6,817 nucleotides of DNA from JAUWOY01 sp034431315 (GCA_034431315.1 DAOUDK010000053.1:1-6817); one strand, 5' to 3'; counted from the stretch's first letter, positions 1 through 5,649 are shown. Notes: a model not told the origin generated them from the letters alone. A program made the numbers and translations.

Positions 1-248
1 TCTTGCGTTTTTTTTCGTGGTTGTTTGTGTTTGTTGGCTCACTATTATCACCTCACGTTTTTCCAAATCTTACTCTGGTAGTGTGTAAATGTCAAAATGT
101 CTGTAGATTTAACACTCAATAGAAATGGAAACTGCCTCAATATCAACCTCGGGGTGAATTCTTAGAACCTTGGATGCCCTAAGTTGCTCTTCAGTTGTGG
201 AAACGCGCGCTGGGACTCACCGAGAGGGTTAGCGTACTGAAAGGAGGG

Positions 249-302
249 ATGCCTATCGCACAAAAATATCGGATTCTCGCGTTAGTTTCAAAACACAAAT
301 AA
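249..302 (+). other. possible 17-codon leader ORF before the binding protein
   Basis: An ATG at 249 opens a 17-codon frame (MPIAQKYRILALVSKHK) that ends in TAA at 300-302, 14 nt before the start of the binding-protein gene. AAGGAGGG stands directly in front of it at 241-248. The spacing is only about one nucleotide, shorter than the usual 5-9, so translation is doubtful. The peptide has no run of one amino acid of the kind seen in classical attenuation leaders. It could be a real small ORF coupled to the downstream gene, or chance. Confidence 0.2.
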
Positions 303-304
303 AA

Positions 305-310
305 AGGAGG
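305..310 (+). promoter_or_regulatory. strong Shine-Dalgarno site of the binding-protein gene
   Basis: A perfect AGGAGG lies 6 nt before the ATG at 317. It fixes that start and predicts high translation, as expected for a binding protein made in excess over its permeases. Confidence 0.8.
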
Positions 311-316
311 AAAAAG

Positions 317-2044
317 ATGTTTGCTAACAAAAGATGGAGAACCTTATTAGCTTTGGTGGCCATCGCCGCCATAACTCTCTCGGCCTGTGCTGCGCCGACC
401 CCAGAGGTGGTCGAGAAGCAGGTAGTGGTCGAGAAGCCAGTCGTGGAGACTGTGGTGATCGAGAAGGAGGTAGTGGTCGAGGTGGTAGTGACGGCCACGC
501 CGGTCGTGGGGCCGCAGAAAGGCGGCACGCTGGTCATAGGCCTGTCCGCCGACATCGCGACGCTGGATCCGGCCGATTACCGCGAAACAACCACCGAGAC
601 TGTCCTCCGCAACATGTTCGACGGGTTGGTAACCCGCACCAGCGACGGCCGGGTGCTTCTGGAACTGGCCGAGTCGGCCACGCTGGTTGACGAAACCACC
701 TGGGAATTCGCGCTCAAAAAGGGCGTCACCTTCCACAACGGCGAGGCCCTGACGGCCGAGGACGTGAAGTTCACCTTTGATCGTATCATCTCCGAGAACG
801 GCATTGACTACCCCGAACCCCACACCTCCCCGCGCAAAGGCCTGATCTCGCCTCTGGAGAGCGTGGAGATCGTGGACGATTACACGGTGCGCCTCCACCT
901 CTCGGCCCCCTTCCCGGTGGCCATGCAGATGCTTGTCCACCAGCAGATCATCCCCAAGGATTACTTCGAAGAGGTGGGCAACGAGGGCTTTGTCAAAGCC
1001 CCCGTAGGCTGCGGCCCCTTCAAGTTCGTGGAAGGCGATCTGAGCGCTCAGATCGTGATGGAGCGGTTTGACGATTACTATGGCGGCGCCGACGAACTGC
1101 CGCCGGTAAGCCCACCGCCACTGGATCGGATCATCTTCAAGATCCTGCCCGAGGCCTCGACGCGGGTGGCTGCCCTGCGTACCGGCGAGGTGAACATCAT
1201 CCAGAAAGTGCCTGCGCACATGATCCCCATGTTGGCCACCGACCCCAACGTCCGCGTGGCCAGCGGCCCCAGCACGCGGCCCGCCTGGGTGGAAATGAAC
1301 GTCAACAAGCCACCCTTTGACGACGTCCGCGTGCGGCTGGCCATGAACTATGCAGTGGACGCGGACCTCATCCTGGAAACAGTGCTGGGCGGCCTGGGCA
1401 TCGTCATCCCTGGGGCTCTATCGCCTTACAACAACTTTGCCGATCATTCGCTGGAGCCCTACGGCTACGATCCGGACAAAGCACTGGAGCTGTTGGCCGA
1501 AGCTGGCTGGACAGACTCTGACGGCGACGGCTTCCTGGACAAGGGCGGGGAGAAATTCGCCTTCGTCATTGACGTGACGCCCGCGAGCAAGCCCACGGCC
1601 GAGGCCGTGGCCGGGCAGTTGCAGGAACTGGGCATTGACGCCACCGTGCGCGTGTGGGGCGACTATAGCGTGCTCAAGCCGTTGATGCTGGACGGCGAGC
1701 GCACGGCCTACGTGGGCGACTGGGGCGACTCGGCCTTTGACCCCGTGGGACACTTTGAGGCCAAATGGCACTCCATGGTCGAGGGCACGGGCAACGGGCG
1801 CGGCAACTTCTCTACCTACAGCAACCCTCGCGTGGATGAACTGATCGAGGCTGGCGAGGTGGAGCCGGATGTCGAGAAGCGCCACGAGCTCTACGACGAG
1901 GCACAGCAGATCGTGTACCAAGAGGTGCCAGCGGTCTTCCTGTTCCTCCCCGACATCGTCGAGGCCTGCACCGTCAACGTGCAGAACTGGACGGTCGCTG
2001 CCGACGGTCGCCTGAACATGCATGACGTCTGGCTGTCCCAATAG
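317..2044 (+). CDS. ABC transporter substrate-binding lipoprotein, dipeptide/oligopeptide family (SBP_bac_5)
   Basis: The 575-residue product is the extracellular ligand receptor of the importer encoded downstream. Residues 1-23 form a lipoprotein signal peptide: a KRWR basic start, a hydrophobic core, then LSAC with Cys24 as the lipidated residue. Residues 25-67 are a low-complexity Val/Glu/Lys linker with repeated 'VVEK' and 'VVVE' units. The binding domain begins near 68 with KGGTLVIG and LDPADY, and continues with W-x-F-x-L-x-x-GVTFHNGE and the AEDVKFTFDRI segment at 148-158 that is typical of family-5 binding proteins. An Asp-rich loop, D-x-D-x-D-G-x-x-D at 400-408, resembles a calcium-binding loop and is common in these proteins. 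Length is normal for the family. The gene is first in the operon, preceded by a perfect AGGAGG. Its last 84 bp recur downstream in a tandem copy. The ligand is unknown: peptide is the default, but nickel, sugar or opine binding proteins share this fold. Confidence 0.93.
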   Translation: MFANKRWRTLLALVAIAAITLSACAAPTPEVVEKQVVVEKPVVETVVIEKEVVVEVVVTATPVVGPQKGGTLVIGLSADIATLDPADYRETTTETVLRNMFDGLVTRTSDGRVLLELAESATLVDETTWEFALKKGVTFHNGEALTAEDVKFTFDRIISENGIDYPEPHTSPRKGLISPLESVEIVDDYTVRLHLSAPFPVAMQMLVHQQIIPKDYFEEVGNEGFVKAPVGCGPFKFVEGDLSAQIVMERFDDYYGGADELPPVSPPPLDRIIFKILPEASTRVAALRTGEVNIIQKVPAHMIPMLATDPNVRVASGPSTRPAWVEMNVNKPPFDDVRVRLAMNYAVDADLILETVLGGLGIVIPGALSPYNNFADHSLEPYGYDPDKALELLAEAGWTDSDGDGFLDKGGEKFAFVIDVTPASKPTAEAVAGQLQELGIDATVRVWGDYSVLKPLMLDGERTAYVGDWGDSAFDPVGHFEAKWHSMVEGTGNGRGNFSTYSNPRVDELIEAGEVEPDVEKRHELYDEAQQIVYQEVPAVFLFLPDIVEACTVNVQNWTVAADGRLNMHDVWLSQ

Positions 2045-2140
2045 GACGTGCCTCGAGCAACTTGTGAAGCGTGAGGTGTTCCACCATACTCAGTAGATCC
2101 AAATTCTGAGCAGAGCGGGCTCCCACGCCCGCGAACCGGC
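1961..2140 (+). repeat. tandem direct repeat, copy 1 (180 bp)
   Basis: This copy starts inside the binding-protein gene at codon 549 (GAG GCC), covers its last 84 bp including the stop, and continues 96 bp downstream to CCGGC. The next base begins copy 2, with no spacer. Against copy 2 I count 13 substitutions in the 84 coding bases, but only two substitutions and one 1-bp deletion in the 96 non-coding bases. Confidence 0.9.
2115..2132 (+). other. GC-rich hairpin in repeat copy 1
   Basis: GCGGGC at 2115-2120 and GCCCGC at 2127-2132 form a 6-bp all-GC stem around a TCCCAC loop. No T-run follows, so it is not a canonical intrinsic terminator. It could stabilise the 3' end of the binding-protein transcript. 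The same hairpin recurs at 2294-2311. Confidence 0.5.
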
Positions 2141-2224
2141 GAGGCCTCCACCGCCACCGTGCAAAACTGGACGGTCAGCGCTGACGGCCGTCTGAACATG
2201 CACGACGTCTGGCTCTCCGAATAG
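2141..2224 (+). pseudogene. remnant of the 3' end of a binding-protein gene
   Basis: In the same frame as the upstream gene this stretch reads E-A-S-T-A-T-V-Q-N-W-T-V-S-A-D-G-R-L-N-M-H-D-V-W-L-S-E, then TAG at 2222-2224. That matches the true C-terminus of the binding protein (residues 549-575) at 22 of 27 positions. The frame has no start codon or ribosome site, and in-frame stops lie between it and the gene (the TAG at 2042-2044 and a TGA soon after), so it is not translated as part of anything recognisable. The level of difference, with a mix of silent and conservative changes, looks more like the tail of a diverged paralogue than a fresh copy. It may be what is left of a second, tandem binding-protein gene removed by deletion. 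Confidence 0.75.
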
Positions 2225-2319
2225 GACGGGCCTCGAGCAACTCGTGAAGCGTGAGGTGTTCACCATACTCAGTAGATCCAAATTCTGAGCAGAGCGGGCT
2301 CCCACGCCCGCGAACCGGC
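2141..2319 (+). repeat. tandem direct repeat, copy 2 (179 bp)
   Basis: The second copy abuts copy 1 exactly. It is one base shorter because copy 1 reads GTTCCACC near 2080 where copy 2 reads GTTCACC. The last 50 or so bases are identical in both copies. It ends at the centre of the palindrome described at 2244-2381. Confidence 0.9.
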
Positions 2320-2381
2320 GGCATGGGAGCCGCCTCTGCTGTAAATCTTGGATCCACTGATGCTGAATCCTCACGCTTCAC
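2244..2381. repeat. 138-bp imperfect palindrome (REP/MITE-like)
   Basis: The two halves are inverted copies of each other. Matching blocks from outside inward are: GTGAAGCGTGAGG (2244-2256) with its complement at 2369-2381, perfect over 13 bp; TCAGTAGATCCAA with the complement of TTGGATCCACTGA near 2349-2361, one mismatch; AGCAGAG with CTCTGCT; and GGCTCCCA (2297-2304) with TGGGAGCC (2324-2331), perfect over 8 bp. Short hairpins at 2294-2311 and 2317-2334 compete with the long pairing. The centre is near 2313. Only the left half is present a second time, in repeat copy 1 (from 2064). I see no transposase or clear target duplication. It may be a non-autonomous mobile element or an extragenic palindromic repeat that shapes transcript stability between the binding protein and permease genes. 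Confidence 0.75.
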
Positions 2382-2396
2382 GTTTCGCGTTTCACA
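2369..2396. repeat. four degenerate heptamer repeats
   Basis: CCTCACG, CTTCACG, TTTCGCG and TTTCACA stand head to tail, consensus YTTCRCG. The first two form the right outer arm of the 138-bp palindrome. Arrays of this kind are short tandem repeats that often move around genomes; no function is evident. Confidence 0.55.
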
Positions 2397-2433
2397 TCGG
2401 CTGCGGTGGCTGAGGTTCTGAAGGAGTGTACCC

Positions 2434-3444
2434 ATGAGAGCGGTCAAGGTGTTGGAACGGGTGCTGGCAATTATCCCGATCATGTTTGGGGTGGCTATCA
2501 TCGTCTTTCTCTTTATGCGCCTGACGCCGGGCGATCCGGTGGACATTATGATGGGCGAGGCCGGTTACGTCTCTGAGGGCGAAATAGAGAACTTGCGCCG
2601 GGAGTTCAACCTGGACAAGCCGCTGCACGAGCAGCTCTATCTCTTCCTGGCCGGCGCCCTGCGGGGTGACCTGGGCAATTCCTACGTCAAACGCGCGCCC
2701 GTAACCGAGCTCATCGCCGAGCGATTGCCGGCCACCATCGAACTGGCCCTGGGAGCGTTGATCTTTGGCCTGGCGGTGGCCGTACCCATCGGCATCGTCT
2801 CTGCGGTCAAGCAACACTCGGCGGTGGACCGGGTGAGCATGGCAGGGGCTTTCCTGGGCATTTCCATGCCCTCTTTCTGGTTAGGTATCATTCTTATGCT
2901 CATCTTTTCCGTGCGGCTTCGGTGGCTTCCGGTTGCGGGGCGCATTGACTACGTCGCCGAGCTGCAACCGGTCACCGGCTTGTACGTGCTGGATAGCCTT
3001 CTCACCGGCAACAAGGAAGCGTTGATCAGTAGCCTGCGCCACCTGGTGCTGCCTTCCATCAGCCTGGGGGCAGCGATGGCCGCCACGGTGGCCCGCATCC
3101 TGCGCTCCAGCATGTTGGAGGTGCTGCGCCAGGATTACGTGACCCTGGCCCGGGCCAAAGGTCTGACAGAGTTCCTGGTCGTCACCAAGCACGCGCTGCG
3201 CAACGCGCTGATCCCCACCGTGACCGTCGTCGGCTTGCAGGTGGGCGTGCTGCTGGGCGGCAACATGATCGTGGAGACGGTCTTTGGCTGGCCGGGCCTG
3301 GGCCGGCTGGTGGTGCGGGCCATCTTTTCGCGGGACTTTCCCCTGGTGCAGGGGGCGGTGATGGTCTACGCTTTTACCTTTGTCATGGCCAACCTGATCG
3401 TGGATGTGCTCTACACCTATCTCAATCCCAAGATCACGCTTTAG
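2434..3444 (+). CDS. dppB: ABC transporter permease, DppB/OppB type
   Basis: This 336-residue integral membrane protein is one half of the transport channel. The N-terminal module starts with a membrane helix at about 9-29 ending in the family motif RLTPGDP (29-35). A conserved extracytoplasmic stretch follows, with LRREFNLDKPLHEQ (54-67) and GDLGNSY (78-84). The core permease domain spans about 95-333, with roughly five more helices near 100-123, 135-160, 205-224, 258-284 and 305-330. The cytoplasmic EAA-type loop that docks on an ATPase is at 234-261 (DYVTLARAKGL...ALRNALIP), and ETVFGWPGLGRL at 281-292 is diagnostic of the DppB branch. Length is normal. The ATG at 2434 has AAGGAG at 2421-2426, 7 nt away. 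It sits 389 bp after the binding protein, unusually far for this operon type because of the repeats between. The sequence does not separate Dpp from Opp specificity. Confidence 0.93.
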   Translation: MRAVKVLERVLAIIPIMFGVAIIVFLFMRLTPGDPVDIMMGEAGYVSEGEIENLRREFNLDKPLHEQLYLFLAGALRGDLGNSYVKRAPVTELIAERLPATIELALGALIFGLAVAVPIGIVSAVKQHSAVDRVSMAGAFLGISMPSFWLGIILMLIFSVRLRWLPVAGRIDYVAELQPVTGLYVLDSLLTGNKEALISSLRHLVLPSISLGAAMAATVARILRSSMLEVLRQDYVTLARAKGLTEFLVVTKHALRNALIPTVTVVGLQVGVLLGGNMIVETVFGWPGLGRLVVRAIFSRDFPLVQGAVMVYAFTFVMANLIVDVLYTYLNPKITL

Positions 3445-3451
3445 CGAAAGG

Positions 3452-3475
3452 GGGGCGCGGTCAGAGACCGGCCCC
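3452..3475 (+). other. strong hairpin between the two permease genes
   Basis: GGGGC (3452-3456) and CGGTC (3458-3462) pair with GACCG (3466-3470) and GCCCC (3471-3475) around an AGA loop, with G3457 bulged. That is ten base pairs, nearly all GC. No T-run follows, so termination is unlikely. It fills the 45-nt gap after the dppB stop and ends just before the dppC ribosome site, where it could stabilise the message or uncouple translation of the two genes. Confidence 0.55.
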
Positions 3476-3489
3476 AACAGGGAAGGACC

Positions 3490-4416
3490 ATGGAAGTCCA
3501 GACCACTACTCTGAATCAGGTACTATATCCGTTCAAACTCCGGTTTCAACTCTGGGGACGCAACAGCCTCAACTTCCTCCGCGAGCTGTGGGGGCAACCC
3601 TCGGCGCTGCTGGGGGCGGCGTTGGTCGTGCTGTTTGTGTTGATGGCGATCTTCGCGCCCCAGATCTCCCCCCACGATCCCACCAGAGGTAAACTGAGGG
3701 AGCAGTTGATCCCGCCGGTTTGGGAAAAAGGGGGCAATCCCGAGTTTCTGCTGGGCACCGATGTGCAGGGCCGCGATCTTTTGTCGCGCATCATTTACGG
3801 AGCCAGGATCTCGCTGTGGGTGGGGATACTGGCCGTGGGCATCTCTGCGGCCATCGGTACCACGCTGGGAGCGGTGAGTGGCTACTATCGCGGTTGGGTG
3901 GACGCCCTCATCTCTCGATTTGCTGACCTGCTCATGGCCTTTCCCTTTCTCATCTTTGCCATCGGCATGATGGCCTTTTTGGGGCCGGGTTTCGCCAACC
4001 TGCTGCTGGCCCTGACGCTCAAGAGTTGGGTCGTGTTCTTCCGCCTGACCCGGGGCGCGGTCATGGCCGAAAAGACAGCCGAATACGTCGAGGCGGCCAA
4101 GGTGGTGGGGCAATCCAATCCGGCCATTATCATCAGCGAGATTTTACCCAACATCTTTCACTCGATTCTGGTGCTGGGCACGCTGCGCATGGGTTCGCTG
4201 ATCATCACCGAGGCCAGCCTGAGCTTTCTGGGCCTGGGCATCCAACCGCCCACGCCAGCCTGGGGTTCCATGGTCGCTGACGGGCGGGACTATCTGGTCA
4301 CCTCCTGGTGGATCGCTACCCTGCCGGGGCTGGCCATTCTGGTTCTGGTGTTGAGCATCAATCTCTTTGGCGAGGGCCTGCGGGACATTCTGGACCCACG
4401 CCTGAAAGTGGAGTAA
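3490..4416 (+). CDS. dppC: ABC transporter permease, DppC/OppC type
   Basis: The second channel subunit, 308 residues, pairs with the DppB-type protein. A cytoplasmic N-terminal tail (1-37) precedes a first helix at about 39-57 ending in FAPQISPHDP, the usual DppC start. LGTDVQGRDLLSRIIYGARISL at 88-109 is the family hallmark before the permease core. Further helices lie near 108-130, 145-164, 168-186, 224-242 and 276-294. The EAA loop is at 198-220 (EYVEAAKVVG...ILP), and EASLSFLGLGIQPPTPAWGSM at 241-261 is strongly conserved in the family. Length is typical. The ribosome site is modest: AGGGA at 3479-3483 sits 6 nt before the ATG, while GGAAGGA overlaps it at a spacing that is too short. 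The gene lies 45 bp after dppB, behind a hairpin, and 10 bp before the ATPase. Confidence 0.93.
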   Translation: MEVQTTTLNQVLYPFKLRFQLWGRNSLNFLRELWGQPSALLGAALVVLFVLMAIFAPQISPHDPTRGKLREQLIPPVWEKGGNPEFLLGTDVQGRDLLSRIIYGARISLWVGILAVGISAAIGTTLGAVSGYYRGWVDALISRFADLLMAFPFLIFAIGMMAFLGPGFANLLLALTLKSWVVFFRLTRGAVMAEKTAEYVEAAKVVGQSNPAIIISEILPNIFHSILVLGTLRMGSLIITEASLSFLGLGIQPPTPAWGSMVADGRDYLVTSWWIATLPGLAILVLVLSINLFGEGLRDILDPRLKVE

Positions 4417-4426
4417 GGACATGGGA

Positions 4427-5437
4427 ATGACCCCTCAACCCTTGCTGGAGCTGCGCGATCTGACCACAGTCTTTCCCACCCGCCGCGGCCTGGTGCGCGC
4501 CGTGGATGGCCTGAGTTTTCAGTTGCACGAGGGGGAAAAACTGGGCATTGTGGGCGAATCGGGATCGGGCAAGAGCGTCACCTTGCTCTCTATCCTGCGG
4601 CTGGTGCCTCATCCGGGTGAGACCGTCAGCGGGGAGGTGCGCTTTCGGGGCCAGAATCTTCTGACCAAATCTGCCAGAGAGATGCGGCAGATCCGGGGCA
4701 AAGACATGGCCATGATTTTCCAGGACCCCATGACCACCCTCAACCCGGCTTTTCTGGTGGGCGAGCAAATTCGCGAGTCGCTGCGGATTCACGGCATTGT
4801 TCCCCGTTCCAATGGGCTGTTCTCCCGCCTGTTCGACCGGAAGCGCAAAGCCGCTGAATACGAGTGCGTCTGGGAAGCGATGGCCGACGTGGGCATCCCT
4901 GTGCCCCGCCAGAGCGCGCGCCGCTATCCGCACCAGTTCAGCGGCGGGATGCAGCAGCGCGCCCTGACGGCCATCGCGCTGGCCTGCGAGCCTCACGTTC
5001 TGCTGGCCGACGAGCCGACCACCGCCCTCGATGTGACCATCCAGGCCCAGATCCTGACCCTGTTGGACAAGATCAATCAAGAGCACGGCACGGCCATTGT
5101 TTTAGTGACCCATAACCTGGGGGTGGTGGCCGAGTTTTGTCAGAGCATCATCGTTATGTATGCCGGTCAATTGATGGAAAAAGGGCAGATTGATCAGATC
5201 ATTGAGGATCCAATGCATCCCTACACACGCGGCCTGTTGCGCTGCCTGCCCAGGATCGACGCTCGACGGGAGAAAATATCGCCCATACCCGGCCTCGTGC
5301 CCGACCTGGCCGACCTACCGCCAGGCTGCCCTTTCTCTCCGCGCTGCGACGTGGCCATGCCCGAATGTTCGCAACTCGAAGCCATCCCGCTGAGAGAACT
5401 GCCGGACGGTCGGCTGGTTCGCTGCCTGCTCCACTAG
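4427..5437 (+). CDS. dppD: ABC transporter ATP-binding protein, DppD/OppD type
   Basis: This cytoplasmic ATPase powers the importer with the DppF-type partner. Counting from the ATG at 4427 (336 residues), the motifs are Walker A GESGSGKS 43-50, Q-loop Gln99 in FQDPMTTLNP, signature FSGGM 171-175, Walker B VLLADEP 191-197, D-loop TALD 199-202 and switch His229. All are intact. The C-terminal oligopeptide/dipeptide domain begins near HPYTRGLL and carries PPGCPFSPRC, with four cysteines spaced C-x5-C-x6-C-x18-C (301, 307, 314, 333). This pattern binds a [4Fe-4S] cluster in characterised DppD proteins; a cluster here is inferred. A basic stretch at 125-143 between Q-loop and signature is somewhat extended. 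The in-frame ATG at 4421 is only one nt from AAGGA (4415-4419), whereas 4427 is 7 nt away, so I prefer 4427. The ribosome site overlaps the dppC stop, suggesting translational coupling. Confidence 0.92.
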   Translation: MTPQPLLELRDLTTVFPTRRGLVRAVDGLSFQLHEGEKLGIVGESGSGKSVTLLSILRLVPHPGETVSGEVRFRGQNLLTKSAREMRQIRGKDMAMIFQDPMTTLNPAFLVGEQIRESLRIHGIVPRSNGLFSRLFDRKRKAAEYECVWEAMADVGIPVPRQSARRYPHQFSGGMQQRALTAIALACEPHVLLADEPTTALDVTIQAQILTLLDKINQEHGTAIVLVTHNLGVVAEFCQSIIVMYAGQLMEKGQIDQIIEDPMHPYTRGLLRCLPRIDARREKISPIPGLVPDLADLPPGCPFSPRCDVAMPECSQLEAIPLRELPDGRLVRCLLH

Positions 5438-5456
5438 CGCCAACCATGCGCCATCC

Positions 5457-5478
5457 CCTGTACTGTCCGTACAGGACA
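5457..5478. promoter_or_regulatory. dyad with two mutually exclusive foldings
   Basis: CCTGTAC (5457-5463) and GTACAGG (5469-5475) make a perfect 7-bp stem with loop TGTCC. TGTCC (5464-5468) can instead pair with GGACA (5474-5478). The two pairings exclude each other. The site lies 20 bp after the dppD stop. It might be a protein-binding operator or a small RNA structure; there is no T-run to make it a terminator. Confidence 0.4.
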
Positions 5479-5493
5479 CGTGCGCAATCATCA

Positions 5494-5625
5494 GTGTCAA
5501 CTCAAGAGAGCGATCCAGACTTCGGAGGTTTTCAGACGCGATTTCGCCAGCAAACCAACCAGATAAGCGAGGCAACTTTGCTAGCAGAGGCACTGCCGGA
5601 AACCTCCGAAGTCTTAAGTTGACAC
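5494..5625. repeat. 132-bp imperfect palindrome between the two ATPase genes
   Basis: The ends GTGTCAACT (5494-5502) and AGTTGACAC (5617-5625) are perfect inverted 9-mers. Inside them AGACTTCGGAGGTTT (5517-5531) and its exact complement (5600-5614) form a 15-bp inverted pair. The left arm has about 11 extra bases between its blocks. The central 68 bp (5532-5599) is AT-richer and holds small inverted repeats such as GCGATTTCGC. No open frame in it looks real. It is similar in size to the palindrome at 2244-2381 but unrelated in sequence. It is likely a dispersed, non-autonomous intergenic repeat inserted into the operon, which explains why the usually tight dppD-dppF junction is 224 bp here. 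Confidence 0.75.
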
Positions 5626-5649
5626 AAATGCATCCGCAATCCGCCACTC

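Larger units (their letters stand above)
1..316 (+). promoter_or_regulatory. AT-rich upstream and leader region of the transporter operon
   Basis: No gene is supported here, and the base composition is clearly more AT-rich than the coding DNA that follows. A run of eight T at 8-15 could be the tail of a terminator whose stem lies outside the window. A weak promoter-like pair is TTGTTT at 21-26 and TATTAT at 43-48 with a 16-nt spacer (3/6 and 5/6 matches to the sigma-70 consensus), which would give a leader of about 260 nt. TTCAGT at 190-195 can pair with ACTGAA at 236-241, closing a possible stem just before a purine-rich AAGGAGGG at 241-248. I recognise no known riboswitch class. That this region drives the operon is inferred from position; the promoter hexamers are only suggestive. 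Confidence 0.4.

Noticed and set aside
158..177. Small inverted sequence TTCTTAGAA as an operator
   Set aside because: The perfect symmetry covers only nine bases and does not extend. It is too short to separate from chance in AT-rich DNA.
347..1219. Long minus-strand open frame (290 codons) opposite the binding-protein gene
   Set aside because: It is a shadow frame of GC-rich coding DNA. Its product is rich in His, Arg and Gly with no recognisable motif, while the plus strand encodes a complete family protein.
1961..2319. CRISPR-like array
   Set aside because: There are only two abutting copies of 180 bp with no spacers, and half of each is coding sequence.
2115..2334. Intrinsic terminators at the GC-rich stems after the binding-protein gene
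   Set aside because: None of the stems is followed by a run of T, and the permease genes that depend on the same operon lie downstream. A stability or attenuation role is possible, but termination is not shown.
4358..5086. Minus-strand open frame of 242 codons opposite the dppC-dppD junction
   Set aside because: It crosses two well-supported plus-strand genes and has no motif or ribosome site support.
5365..5622. Plus-strand frame running from the end of dppD through the gap
   Set aside because: It begins inside dppD in another frame, has no ribosome site, and is Ser/Thr/Arg-rich where it crosses the palindrome. It looks like chance.
5315..5647. Minus-strand frame covering the dppD-dppF gap
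   Set aside because: It overlaps the dppD C-terminal domain and the inverted repeat, and shows no domain or start signal.
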